Of a DNA stretch of 64,000 nt, positions 27,530 through 36,772 are shown piece by piece. Location: contig JAURWC010000074.1 in NCBI GenBank assembly GCA_030655135.1, positions 176,489 through 240,488 on the forward strand, given 5' to 3'. The position numbers were made by a program, and so were the translations under genes. Numbering within the stretch: position 1 is the stretch's first letter; each line of letters begins with the position of its first letter. Below the pieces are notes generated by a model that did no database searches, had not been told where the DNA came from, and was given only the letters and a program-made list of their open reading frames with translations. The DNA comes from Hyphomicrobiaceae bacterium (GTDB taxonomy: Bacteria > Pseudomonadota > Alphaproteobacteria > Rhizobiales > Hyphomicrobiaceae).

Positions 27530-30205
27530 ATGACGAGCGATACCGACGCCCCCGAAATCGCCCACGGCGTGCGTGGGGCTGACGATGGCATCATCGATAA
27601 TGTACGCCTCCGGGAAACGCTGCAGGAACGCGTCGAAAGCCTGCTTGGGCGAAACAGTTGGACGATCCTGAAGTCGCTGCTGGCCCTGGCGCTATTCGCG
27701 GCCGTTACCGTATTTCTCTATCATCAGATCCAGACGGTGACGTGGGTCGACATCCGCTCGGCCACCGCGCGCATCAGCGGGGTGCAAATCGCGCTGGCTG
27801 TTGCCGCAACGGCGGCATCGTATGCCGCGCTTGCCGGTTATGACTTTCTGGCGCTGCGGCACCTAGGCGTCCGCACCGTACCGGCGTGGCTCGTCGCGCT
27901 GACATCGTTCATCAGCCAGACCTTCACGTTCAACCTCGGCTTCGGCGTGCTGACGGGCGGCGCTGTGCGCATGCGCCTCTACGGGGCTGCTGGGTTGTCG
28001 GGCGAACAGATCGTCGCGACCAGCCTGCTGGCGAGCGCCGGGTTCTGGCTGGGACTCATCGTCTTGACGGCTCTGGCTTTGATCGCCGCGCCGGACGTGG
28101 CGACGCGCGTGGCCGGGTTGCAGCCGGGCTGGGCCACGGCGTCGGGCACGGCGATCCTCGCAGCTGTCGCGGCGTGGCTGATCTATTCCTGGCGCAACGA
28201 TGCGGTGCCCGCCGATGGTGCGGTGGCCGTGCCGTCGACGTCGACATCCGCCCTGGCCGTACTGATCGGCGCTGGTGATCTCGTTGCGTCAGCCGCAGCG
28301 CTGTACGTGCTCCTGCCAGCGGATACGCCGCTCAGCTTCCTGCCGTTTCTCGTCGTGTTCGCGGCTGCCGCCACGTTTGGCGTGATCAGCAGCATCCCTG
28401 GCGGCCTTGGTGTCTTCGAAGGCACGCTGTTCCTCGGCCTCGCCGGCGTCGAACACGGCGCGCTGCTGGCCTCGCTGCTGGCATTTCGCGTCATCTATTA
28501 CCTGGTTCCCATGGCGATCGCCGCCGGGCTGTTCGCGCTGTTCGAGTTGCGCGCCAAGGCTGCGCCCGTCACGAAAGGCGCGGTCGCCTTCGGCGCGATC
28601 ATCGCGCCGCTGATCCCGACCGTTGCCGCCATCATGGTGTTCCTTGGCGGCTTCGTCCTGCTGGTCTCCGGCGCGCTGCCCGCGGAGCACGATCGCATGG
28701 CGCTGCTGCGCCACAGCGTGCCTCTGCCATTCGTGGAGGCCTCGCACTTCATCGCCAGCGTGGCCGGCGCCCTGCTGCTGATCATCGCCCACGGCCTGGC
28801 GCGGCGGCTGGAGTCGGCGTGGCGCGCTGCGATCGCGTTGCTCGGCCTCGGCGCATTGTTCTCCCTGGCGAAGGGCTTCGACTATGAAGAAGCGCTCGTG
28901 TGCCTGTTCGTCATCGCGTTGCTGGTGGCGAGCCGGCATCGCTTCTATCGCCAGGGCGGGCTGTTCTCGCGCGCGCCCAGCGCCACCGAACTGCTGGCGA
29001 TTGCTATCGCCCTCGGCATCTCAATCTGGATCGGCATGCTGACGTACCGCGGCGTCTCCTACACGGACACGCTGTGGTGGGACTTCGCCTATCGTGACGA
29101 TGCACCGCGCTTCCTGCGCGCCTCGCTCGGCGTTGCGGTGACCGCCCTGCTGGTCCTCGCCTACGAGATCCTGCACCGGCCGTCGCAACTGGTGGACGCC
29201 GTTGATCCGCAAGAGATGAATCGCGCGCGCGGCATTCTCGACAAGTCACCCAACACGGAAGACCGGCTGGCGCTGCTCGGCGACAAGCGTTTTCTGTTTG
29301 ACGACAAGCAGCGCGGGTTTGTGATGTATGGCGTGCAAGGCTCCAGCTGGATCGCGATGAGCGATCCCGTCGTCACAGACGAGGATGCGCGGCTGGACCT
29401 CGTATGGCAGTTCAAGGAGCTGGTGGATCTGCACGCCGGCATTCCCGTCTTCTACCAGGTGACGCGCAACTTCCTTCCCGCTTACCTGGATGCCGGGTTC
29501 TCCCTCGTGAAGCTCGGCGAGGAAGCATGGGTTGATCTCAAGAAATTCACGTTGGAAGGCGGCGAGGGACGCAAGCTGCGTCAGGCGAAGGCCAAGGCGG
29601 AAAAGTCCGGCATGGTTCTGCAGATCGTTCCGGCCAGCGAGGCTGCTGCGCTGCTGCCGGAACTCAAAGTCGTGTCCGACGCGTGGCTCGCCGAGCGCGG
29701 CCAGCGCGAAAAGGGTTTCTCCCTTGGCTTCTGGTCTGAACCGTATCTGGCGCAGTTCGACATGGCGGTGATCCGTCTTGGCGGCCAGGCCGTGGCCTTC
29801 GCCAACATCTGGCGCGGAGCGGGCGCTGAACAGTACTCCGTCGACCTCATGCGATCGAGGCCGGACGCGCCGCAGGGCGTGATGGATCTTCTCTTCATCT
29901 CGCTAATGGAGATCGCCAAGAAGGAGGGCTACCAGTGGTTCAACCTGGGCATGTCGCCCCTGTCGGGGCTGCCGCAACACCGGCTGGCGCCATTGTGGAC
30001 CAGGCTAGCGCGTTTCGTTTCGCGCACGGGCGACCGGTTTTACAACTTCGAGGGCCTGCGCGCCTACAAGAACAAGTTCCACCCTGAGTGGCGGCCGAAA
30101 TATCTCGCCTATCCCGGCGGCCTGCGGCTGCCGCAAGTGCTGGTCGATATCACGTCGTTGATTGCGGCCTCGCCTCAGCGGGCCGAAGGCGCTGGAGAAC
30201 CATGA
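27530..30205 (+). CDS. lpiA: Lysylphosphatidylglycerol synthase/flippase, MprF/LpiA family
   Basis: The 891-residue membrane protein has about 14 hydrophobic segments in its N-terminal two-thirds (flippase part, including FNLGFGVLTGGAVRMRLYGAAG). A C-terminal DUF2156 synthase domain (residues about 550-880) contains NEED-free signatures such as YSVDLMRSRPDAPQGVMD and the terminal KNKFHPEWRPKYLAYP. It transfers lysine from tRNA-Lys to phosphatidylglycerol, reducing surface charge and aiding acid and cationic-peptide resistance. The acvB gene starts within its stop codon (ATGA), matching the lpiA-acvB operon known from rhizobia and Agrobacterium. Confidence 0.93.
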   Translation: MTSDTDAPEIAHGVRGADDGIIDNVRLRETLQERVESLLGRNSWTILKSLLALALFAAVTVFLYHQIQTVTWVDIRSATARISGVQIALAVAATAASYAALAGYDFLALRHLGVRTVPAWLVALTSFISQTFTFNLGFGVLTGGAVRMRLYGAAGLSGEQIVATSLLASAGFWLGLIVLTALALIAAPDVATRVAGLQPGWATASGTAILAAVAAWLIYSWRNDAVPADGAVAVPSTSTSALAVLIGAGDLVASAAALYVLLPADTPLSFLPFLVVFAAAATFGVISSIPGGLGVFEGTLFLGLAGVEHGALLASLLAFRVIYYLVPMAIAAGLFALFELRAKAAPVTKGAVAFGAIIAPLIPTVAAIMVFLGGFVLLVSGALPAEHDRMALLRHSVPLPFVEASHFIASVAGALLLIIAHGLARRLESAWRAAIALLGLGALFSLAKGFDYEEALVCLFVIALLVASRHRFYRQGGLFSRAPSATELLAIAIALGISIWIGMLTYRGVSYTDTLWWDFAYRDDAPRFLRASLGVAVTALLVLAYEILHRPSQLVDAVDPQEMNRARGILDKSPNTEDRLALLGDKRFLFDDKQRGFVMYGVQGSSWIAMSDPVVTDEDARLDLVWQFKELVDLHAGIPVFYQVTRNFLPAYLDAGFSLVKLGEEAWVDLKKFTLEGGEGRKLRQAKAKAEKSGMVLQIVPASEAAALLPELKVVSDAWLAERGQREKGFSLGFWSEPYLAQFDMAVIRLGGQAVAFANIWRGAGAEQYSVDLMRSRPDAPQGVMDLLFISLMEIAKKEGYQWFNLGMSPLSGLPQHRLAPLWTRLARFVSRTGDRFYNFEGLRAYKNKFHPEWRPKYLAYPGGLRLPQVLVDITSLIAASPQRAEGAGEP

Positions 30206-31572
30206 TGCGGCCGCACTTGGCGATGACGACCGCGGCACTGACGATCCTGTGCGGTGCCTGCTTGCTCGGATCTGCACCGGCGACGGCAGCCCCGCGTTCG
30301 ATCACGGTCCAGCAAGAAGACCTGGGCGCGATTACCGTCCTGGCGCCGCAGACGCAGCCGGAACGGTTCGTCGTCTACATTTCCGATCACGATGGGCTGA
30401 CGCCGTTACGGCTGGCGGAAGTAGAGACAATCGTGGCACGCGGTGCCGCGGTGGCCCTGCTCGACCTACCAAAGCTGCAGACGACGTTGGCAGGCCTGAA
30501 AGACGAAGAGTGCTATTACGTCTTCGGTGACATCGAAGACGTCGCGCGCACGGCACAGCGTCAGCTCGGCATGACGGAGTGGCGCTGGCCGATGATGTTC
30601 GGTGTCGGCGACGGCGGCACGCTGTCGTACCTGATGTTGGCACAAGCGCCCGATAATACGTCGGGCGGGGCAGTGAGCATTGGCTTCGTCCCGCAGCTGA
30701 AGGGCAACGTGCCGCTTTGCCCTGGCGCACCGATGATCGGCCATGCGAACGGCGTGATCGGCTACAAGCCCTTCGACGACGTGCCCGGCCCGTGGGTGCT
30801 TATCGCCCCGGCGGCAGTGACGGCGGACGTGCAGGCCTTCCAGGACGCGACTGACGGCGCGCGCATCGACATCGTCGAAGGTGATGACGCCAAGCGGTTT
30901 GCCGCCGCGGTCGATGCACTGTTTGCCATGGCGCCGAAGAGCGCCGAAGGCCTGGCCGATTTGCCGCTGACCGAACTTCCTGCGGAGGGTTCGCCCAAGT
31001 CGCTGTTCATTCTCATCTCCGGCGACGGAGGCTGGCGCGACATCGACAAGCAGATCGGCGAATACCTTTCCAAGAACGGCGTGTCGGTGGTTGGCGTCGA
31101 TTCCTTACGTTACTTCTGGAGCCGCCGCGAGCCCAAGCATATCGCCAGCGACCTCAATCGCATTGCCGAGCATTATCGCGACAAGTGGAAACTGGAGAGC
31201 GTCGGCATCGGCGGCTACTCGTTCGGCGCCGACGTGATCCCGCTGTCGTGGCCGTACCTACCCAAGGACCTGCAGGCGCGCACGAAGCTCATCGCACTGC
31301 TGGGGCTGGAGACGACGGCCGACCTGCAGGTGTCGGTTACCGGCTTCCTCGGCATCAAGGATTCAAACGACATCGAAATACATCCGTTCTTGGCGGGACT
31401 GCCCAAGGACAAGACAGTTTGCTTTTACGGAACCGCAGAAGCTAAAGCCGGCGAAACCGCGTGCGTGGCGCAGGAGCTGGATGGTGCAACGGTGGTGGAA
31501 CGCCCCGGCGGCCATCATTTCGACGGCAAGTACGAACCGGTGGCCGACATGATCCTGGAACGCTTGAAGTAG
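30202..31572 (+). CDS. acvB: AcvB/VirJ-family periplasmic lysyl-phosphatidylglycerol hydrolase
   Basis: The 456-residue protein has a signal peptide (hydrophobic segment about residues 8-30, ending ATAAPRS). It ends in a VirJ-type alpha/beta-hydrolase domain with the nucleophile motif GGYSFGADVIP. In Agrobacterium, AcvB is reported to hydrolyse lysyl-PG made by LpiA, balancing membrane charge. The ATG at 30202 overlaps the lpiA stop by 4 bp; although the frame is open earlier, only this start yields a signal peptide. The C-terminal His is in GGHHFDG. Confidence 0.9.
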   Translation: MMRPHLAMTTAALTILCGACLLGSAPATAAPRSITVQQEDLGAITVLAPQTQPERFVVYISDHDGLTPLRLAEVETIVARGAAVALLDLPKLQTTLAGLKDEECYYVFGDIEDVARTAQRQLGMTEWRWPMMFGVGDGGTLSYLMLAQAPDNTSGGAVSIGFVPQLKGNVPLCPGAPMIGHANGVIGYKPFDDVPGPWVLIAPAAVTADVQAFQDATDGARIDIVEGDDAKRFAAAVDALFAMAPKSAEGLADLPLTELPAEGSPKSLFILISGDGGWRDIDKQIGEYLSKNGVSVVGVDSLRYFWSRREPKHIASDLNRIAEHYRDKWKLESVGIGGYSFGADVIPLSWPYLPKDLQARTKLIALLGLETTADLQVSVTGFLGIKDSNDIEIHPFLAGLPKDKTVCFYGTAEAKAGETACVAQELDGATVVERPGGHHFDGKYEPVADMILERLK

Positions 31573-31575
31573 AAT

Positions 31576-32553
31576 TCAGCTTTTCAGCAGCGTGGCCGCA
31601 GCATCGCTTGGCGCCAGATCGCCGGCAAGCACGGCGTCGGCCAGCTTGTCCAGCTGACTGCCCTGCCCTGCCTTGATGCGATCGGCCACCAGGTCGGCCG
31701 CAGCTCGCGCGATGAGATAGCGGGCACGCCTGCGGCGCCGCGCGTCCGTGCCCTGTTCAGCAACGCGCTGCCCGATACCGGCCACCGCTTGCATCAACGC
31801 GTCCACACCTTCCCCGGTCGTCGCCGTCGTTTTGAGAACGGGCGGCTTCACGCCGATTGCGGCGCGAATGGACAGCGCACCAGCTAGCTGCTGCATCGTC
31901 TGCTCGGCGCCGGGCCGGTCGCCCTTGTTGACGACGAGGATGTCGGCGATTTCCAGCAGACCCGATTTCATGGCCTGGATATCGTCGCCAAGGCCCGGCG
32001 CCGAAATCACGACGCGAACGTCGGCCACTTCCGCCACGTCGATCTCATTTTGGCCGGTGCCCACCGTCTCCAGCAAGATCAGGTCGAAGCCAGCCGCATC
32101 GAACGCATCGACGATGCGCACGGCGGCCGGCGACAGGCCACCCAGGTAACCGCGTGAAGCCAGCGAGCGCACGAAGACACTGTCGTCGTCCAGCGCCGCC
32201 GTCATGCGGATACGGTCGCCGAGAATGGCACCGCCCGAGATCGGACTGGACGGATCGACGGCAATGACGCCGATGCGCTGGCCGGCCGCACGCGCATGCG
32301 CGATCACCGCGTTGACCAGCGTCGACTTGCCCGCGCCCGGCGGCCCCGTAAAGCCGACAACGAGGCCGTGCCCGAGATGCGGCTGCAGCGCCTTCAGCAG
32401 GTCCGGCGCGAAGACCGACATGCGCTCCAGCTCGGTGATGGCAGACGCAATCGCACGTCGCTCGCCTGAGCGCACGCGCGCGACGAGATCGGGGATCTCG
32501 CTGCGTTCGATGCTGCCGCGCGGGGCCTTGGCTGGGTGCGTTGTGCCGTCCAT
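31576..32553 (-). CDS. meaB: MeaB/ArgK-family G3E GTPase
   Basis: The protein is about 325 residues. It has a Walker A motif GFTGPPGAGKSTLVNAV, the segment VIAVDPSSPISGGAILGD, the family-specific LLETVGTGQNEIDVAEVAD and the base-recognition NKGD. MeaB loads, protects and reactivates adenosylcobalamin-dependent methylmalonyl-CoA mutase. No mutase gene lies in the window, so its partner is elsewhere. I used the ATG at 32553, which gives the usual family length; an ATG at 32598 would add 15 residues. It converges on acvB with a 3-bp gap. Confidence 0.9.
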   Translation of the reverse strand: MDGTTHPAKAPRGSIERSEIPDLVARVRSGERRAIASAITELERMSVFAPDLLKALQPHLGHGLVVGFTGPPGAGKSTLVNAVIAHARAAGQRIGVIAVDPSSPISGGAILGDRIRMTAALDDDSVFVRSLASRGYLGGLSPAAVRIVDAFDAAGFDLILLETVGTGQNEIDVAEVADVRVVISAPGLGDDIQAMKSGLLEIADILVVNKGDRPGAEQTMQQLAGALSIRAAIGVKPPVLKTTATTGEGVDALMQAVAGIGQRVAEQGTDARRRRRARYLIARAAADLVADRIKAGQGSQLDKLADAVLAGDLAPSDAAATLLKS

Positions 32554-32764
32554 CTCGCGCTGATAACCGCAAAGCCGGCCCTTGCGCAACATGCCCATTG
32601 ATTCATCGGGAATTTTTTGCGTGCACGGGTGGCGGATTGAGGACCCGGCGCGGCAGCAGAGCAGGAAAGTTGCGGCACGCCTGAGGCGTTCCGGTGACTG
32701 CAGCCTCCGTTATATCGGCGCATACTGCGGCGGTTGGCTCAAACGTCATTTGGGAGAGTTCGCG

Positions 32765-32995
32765 ATGTTGAAAGTATTCAGTTCCCTCGCCGTAGCCGCA
32801 GCCCTCACCTTCGCCACCCCCGGGTTCATGCCCGACAGCGCCGCGCACGCCAAAAGCGCGCTGAAGGTCTGCAAATCGAAGGTGCCGTCGACCGGCAAAT
32901 TGAAGACATGGAAGTGCAAGGCTGACGTGCCGTGCTGCGTCAGCCATGACCTGGGCATGTACGTGTGTGGCCAGCCCATGATCGGCTGCCTGTAA
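32765..32995 (+). CDS. Small secreted cysteine-rich protein
   Basis: This 76-residue protein has a strong ribosome binding site (GGGAGAG) and a signal peptide ending about SAAHA (residue 29). The mature part is about 47 residues and contains six cysteines, including an adjacent Cys-Cys pair, spaced like a disulfide-stabilised mini-protein. It is basic (many Lys). I do not recognise the family. A hairpin and a T-run follow downstream. It is divergent from meaB. Confidence 0.65.
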   Translation: MLKVFSSLAVAAALTFATPGFMPDSAAHAKSALKVCKSKVPSTGKLKTWKCKADVPCCVSHDLGMYVCGQPMIGCL

Positions 32996-33021
32996 CGGCC
33001 CAAAATTGCAGGAATTGCCGG

Positions 33022-33050
33022 CCCGCCGTCATAGCCGGCGGCGGGTCGTT
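33022..33050 (+). terminator. Candidate hairpin terminator after the Cys-rich gene
   Basis: CCCGCCG (33022-33028) pairs with CGGCGGG (33039-33045) and is followed by a weak T-rich stretch (TCGTTCTT). It lies 27 bp after the stop of the secreted cysteine-rich protein. The T-tract is poor, so confidence is moderate. Confidence 0.4.
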
Positions 33051-33122
33051 CTTGGTGCGATGTCAGGATTTTGCGTTGGCGCTGGACAGGACCGCCGGAG
33101 GGTGTTAGACGCTGCCTTCTCG

Positions 33123-33142
33123 GGGCCCGGTGGGGCCCTTTT
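33123..33142 (+). terminator. Hairpin with T-run upstream of tRNA-Lys
   Basis: GGGCCC (33123-33128) and GGGCCC (33133-33138) form a perfect 6-bp stem with a GGTG loop, directly followed by TTTT. It is 26 bp before the tRNA and probably ends upstream transcription. Confidence 0.5.
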
Positions 33143-33167
33143 GCCGTCCTTGGAACACGAGGACTGC

Positions 33168-33243
<76 letters not shown>

Positions 33244-33576
33244 TTGTTTATCCAAAGTCGATCATCGATCGCATTTGGGATTGCTGTATAGCGCAGCGTC
33301 CGCAAGCAGCATCTCGTTGCCACACGACTAAGTGCTTCTGAGTTCGATCTCCGTCGAAGCCGAAGGCTCGCGAGTTACGCGACCGCTTCGCCACGGATCG
33401 CGCGACTGCCTGCAAGGCACGGAGTCACGCGAGTGAGCCAGGCATGGCGGAGGGGGTGGGATTCACTCCATCTTTACAGCATTTTAATGCAATAAACTCA
33501 TAGTTTGCTTCAATTACGGCCCCTATCGCGGTACAAACGTCGCCAGATAAGGGTACAAAACCGATTTTGAGCGAAC
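33244..33576. other. Left-end region of the integrated element (tRNA to integrase)
   Basis: This 333-bp stretch has no supported gene. It carries two near-identical direct repeats, GAGT(T/C)ACGCGA at 33372-33382 and 33422-33432, 50 bp apart, within a GC-rich segment rich in inverted CGCG words. Such repeats beside an integrase can be arm-type binding sites; this is inference. The crossover would lie in the tRNA 3' half. Confidence 0.4.
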
Positions 33577-35325
33577 ATGAGATACCTGACGCGCGGAGCT
33601 GGCGACCGCTTTCACTATAGACGCGGTGTGCCCGCCGATCTTCGGGCTGTTGTCGGACACCGCGAGTGGAAGTCGACCATAACCTCGCCGTCTGTCCGCC
33701 TAGCTGAAGCCTTGGCGCGAACGCTAGCCTCAAAGCACGACTCGCTGATCCAACAGCATCGGTCGGGATCGCCTGTTGCCAGGGCGACCAATGACTTTGA
33801 GCATTCGATGGACCACATGCTGGAGGTGGTCCGTCGTCGCGAGAGACCCGACAAGCGTCTGGTGGCGGAATACGACGCTGCACTGGACGGCAAGATCAAA
33901 GCTCTCGACGCGGCCATGCCGAATGGCGCCAACCGCCATGGTGAGCTTGTCAGTGAGCAGCTGCGTCTGCAGGCAATGAAGGGTGAGCTTAGCATCCTTG
34001 AGTTGGCGCACGCCGGAGCCAAGCCCACAACGTTTACCGCCGGTGAGATCGCGGCCTACCAGCTGCTTGTTCAGCCTGACTTCAAAGACCAACTGGCCTT
34101 CACCTTCGACCTCAGCCCCTTACTGGACATCTTCACCGCCAGAGAGCTGCGTGACCGCATCAGCCGGTTGAAGCAGGAGGTAGCGGCTCTCGAAGCAAAG
34201 ATTGCCGACCATGCCGCCTTCAGAGCCGATCTTCACATACCAAGTCTTGCGACGTCGCAAGCTGATGCTGCCGATGACCCGGCGAACCCGCTGCTGCTGA
34301 CGGCCTTCGCGGAGTGGCTGGCTGCAGAAAAGCAGAGCGACGAGACAGCGAAGAAGTATGCTGTCTACATCCGACGCCTGGCCGAACACGTGGGCAACAT
34401 ACCCGTGCGCAGCATTAGGAAGCTTCAGGTCGTCAGCTTCCTCAAGCTGCTGGAGACGGTGCCTGATAGCAATCGCCTTCCTCCTCCGCTGCGTCGGTCG
34501 ATGTCGATGGCCGAACTGATCAAGGCAAGGCGAGTATGGCTCGAGAAGCATCCGGAAGCTGAGCCAGATGACTGGAGGTTGATCACAGCCGCGACGGTGA
34601 ATAAGCATCTGGAAGCGATCAAGGCCCTTCTGGGCTGGGTCGCATCCAACCAGGAGGACTATACTAACGTTGCGCGCGATGTTCGCCGCCGCAAGGAAAC
34701 GCGCGAGCGTAGCGACTACGACGTAAGGCCGTTCACTCCAGAAGAGCTGCAGCGGATCTTAGTTGCGTCAGAGGAACGTTGGGGACGTGGCAGTGACATG
34801 TGGTGGCTTATCCGTCTCGGCCTCTACACCGGCGCACGGCTTGAGGAGCTTTGCCAACTTGCCAAAGCCAACGTGCGCGAGGTCTCCGGCATTCCTGTTA
34901 TCGAGATCGTGGGCGGTTCGTTCGTCGAGAACGGCCAGAAGCTGAAGCGGAAGATCAAGAACGCTATGTCGGAGCGGTTGATCCCTCTTCACCCATGGTT
35001 GATCGAGAACGGCTTCCTTGAGTTCGCGAAGGCCGGCAAGGGCGCGCGGGTACTCTCTACGTTCTCGCGCGGCGGTGGTCGCTTTGGCCACGGACCGTCA
35101 AAGGCGTTCCATCGGCTCATACGCGACGCTCTTGAGATCGACGACGTGCGGGTGCGATTTCATAGTTTCAGGCACGGGTTTTCGACAGGGCTCCACAACG
35201 CGTCCGTACCGGCGGCGCAGGTCAACGCGCTAATGGGTCATGCGCGGGCTAAGGGAGCTGCTGGGCGGTATATCAACGAACTGGATACGCCGACGCTAGC
35301 AGCAGCATTAGGCAAACTACTCTAG
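33577..35325 (+). CDS. int: Tyrosine site-specific recombinase (integrase), DUF6538-type N-terminus
   Basis: The 582-residue integrase has an N-terminal DUF6538-like segment (YLTRGAGDRFHYRRGVPADLR), a SAM-like core-binding domain around residues 240-370 and a C-terminal catalytic domain. The expected catalytic residues are visible: R421 (TGARLEEL), H529 and R532 (HSFRHG), H555 (MGHARAKG) and nucleophile Y565 (AGRYINEL). It would integrate and, with an excision factor, excise the element at the upstream tRNA-Lys. The length is greater than that of phage integrases but normal for this subfamily. It ends 0 bp from a convergent hypothetical gene. Confidence 0.92.
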   Translation: MRYLTRGAGDRFHYRRGVPADLRAVVGHREWKSTITSPSVRLAEALARTLASKHDSLIQQHRSGSPVARATNDFEHSMDHMLEVVRRRERPDKRLVAEYDAALDGKIKALDAAMPNGANRHGELVSEQLRLQAMKGELSILELAHAGAKPTTFTAGEIAAYQLLVQPDFKDQLAFTFDLSPLLDIFTARELRDRISRLKQEVAALEAKIADHAAFRADLHIPSLATSQADAADDPANPLLLTAFAEWLAAEKQSDETAKKYAVYIRRLAEHVGNIPVRSIRKLQVVSFLKLLETVPDSNRLPPPLRRSMSMAELIKARRVWLEKHPEAEPDDWRLITAATVNKHLEAIKALLGWVASNQEDYTNVARDVRRRKETRERSDYDVRPFTPEELQRILVASEERWGRGSDMWWLIRLGLYTGARLEELCQLAKANVREVSGIPVIEIVGGSFVENGQKLKRKIKNAMSERLIPLHPWLIENGFLEFAKAGKGARVLSTFSRGGGRFGHGPSKAFHRLIRDALEIDDVRVRFHSFRHGFSTGLHNASVPAAQVNALMGHARAKGAAGRYINELDTPTLAAALGKLL

Positions 35326-36060
35326 CTAATCTGACCGGAGATCAATGATTTGCGGAACCAAATGTTCAATGTCTTTCGCCAACCTTTTCAAGTTTGACAC
35401 CGTCAAGGAGGGGTCAATCAATTGCAAACACTGCAAGACGAATGAAAACGCCGGAGATCCGCCATGATCAGACATTTTCCCGGTGTGGTAAAACTTACAA
35501 TTTTGACCAAAGGTCATGCGGTAATACCGCAGCAGATTCGCTCCAGCTCCTGCAAGGTCCATACTACGAAATTCTTTTTTTACGGCCCCGTTGAAACTTG
35601 CTTGTTCTAACGCGGTGGCTGCACTGGCTAGCTGCTGCTGAAGCGATTTCTCTGTAAGCGCGAGGGCATCCCCCAACCGTTTTTTTATTCCGGGCTCCTC
35701 TAAAATTTTAATCGCCTTCTCGACATAGTCCGTCGCCTTCCGCATCTTTACAACATCAGCTCTTCTACCGAACCCGTAAGTCGCCTTCAGGAGCCAATGT
35801 GCGTAGTAAATGCCACTGGTGGATTCAATCACGCGATCAAATTCTTCTAAGTCGCGTATTTTGAACCGTTTGATTATGTCGCGCAGTTCAAGTTGAAAGA
35901 CCGTGCGGTCCTCGGCTACATCTGAATTAGCATCGTTAATCTCACCAGGCTCGAGCTCAATCTTTGCTATAAAATACTTGTAGGCCAAGATGTGCACTAG
36001 CTCTTGGAAGTCCATCCCTGCCAATGCTGCCTGTATCTGGCCTCGCGTCCACGCGCCCAT
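35326..36060 (-). CDS. Hypothetical protein, element cargo
   Basis: The 244-residue protein has no family I recognise. It appears soluble and largely alpha-helical, rich in Lys/Glu/Ile, with a central helical segment (KATDYVEKAIKILEEPGIKKRLGDA) and no catalytic motif visible. Its DNA is markedly more AT-rich than the surrounding genes, with codons such as ATT, AAA and TTT, consistent with recent transfer. It is convergent with the integrase, their stops being adjacent. A defence or addiction function is possible from position only. Confidence 0.65.
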   Translation of the reverse strand: MGAWTRGQIQAALAGMDFQELVHILAYKYFIAKIELEPGEINDANSDVAEDRTVFQLELRDIIKRFKIRDLEEFDRVIESTSGIYYAHWLLKATYGFGRRADVVKMRKATDYVEKAIKILEEPGIKKRLGDALALTEKSLQQQLASAATALEQASFNGAVKKEFRSMDLAGAGANLLRYYRMTFGQNCKFYHTGKMSDHGGSPAFSFVLQCLQLIDPSLTVSNLKRLAKDIEHLVPQIIDLRSD

Positions 36061-36313
36061 CGCAATTCCTCCATGAATTTTTCAGATTCGCCGCAAGAGG
36101 CCCGCCGGTCAAGGGTGGACATTCCTATTGGCTGAACTGAAACGGCATCGACCGACTAGGAAACATTGCGGCCCGAGACTCTCTCGTAAAAAACGGGGAT
36201 TTCCTATTCAACCGCGCGCGATAATTGAATGGGGTGGGAAGCTATCAGCTTGCTGAGCTATTCCGCCGACATCTACGGTGCCAGTCGACCTCTCTCAACT
36301 CGATGAGGACCGA

Positions 36314-36763
36314 ATGGACATCTACGACTCAGATTTCTCGCTTGAAACCAGCAACGCTCTGGACGCCGCTCATAACCGTCGCAGCGCCAATGCGGACTTC
36401 ATTTACTGGCAGGTCTTCGCGGACGGCCAACGCGCCCACGACCTGCAGGGTGAGGCTGCCGGCCGACCTCTTGTCGTTCTGGCGGCCGGGCCCTGCGTAG
36501 GTTTCACGACGACGACAGGGCCGCTCATACCGTACCGCGACGACGAATGTGAAGGCCGCTACCTCCTTATCTCGATCGACGACATCCAGCACCACCATGG
36601 GGCGGTGAACCTCGAGACCGTCAAGCACATGTCCCGGCAGGTGTTCGCAGCGGTGCGCGAAGCGTTCGTCAGGGCGGACGGCAACGCCGACGGCTTCTGG
36701 GCAACTAACGACGAAATGTTCCTCGATGCGATCGTCCGCGTCATCTACACATCTGAAGAGTGA
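36314..36763 (+). CDS. Element paralog family member A (unknown function)
   Basis: This 149-residue protein is the first of four tandem relatives. It shares with the gene at 37606 the same length and a common framework: a YxxV segment near 31, a GF segment, DDECEG at about 77-82, ISIDDIQ, GAVNLETVKHMS, then AFVRADG and a C-terminal EMFLDAIVRVI. The ATG at 36314 was chosen because GAGG lies 6 nt upstream and because it gives the same length as its paralog; a GTG at 36278 is an alternative. No known domain is recognised and there is no signal or membrane segment. Confidence 0.65.
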   Translation: MDIYDSDFSLETSNALDAAHNRRSANADFIYWQVFADGQRAHDLQGEAAGRPLVVLAAGPCVGFTTTTGPLIPYRDDECEGRYLLISIDDIQHHHGAVNLETVKHMSRQVFAAVREAFVRADGNADGFWATNDEMFLDAIVRVIYTSEE

Positions 36764-36772
36764 GAACGAGCC

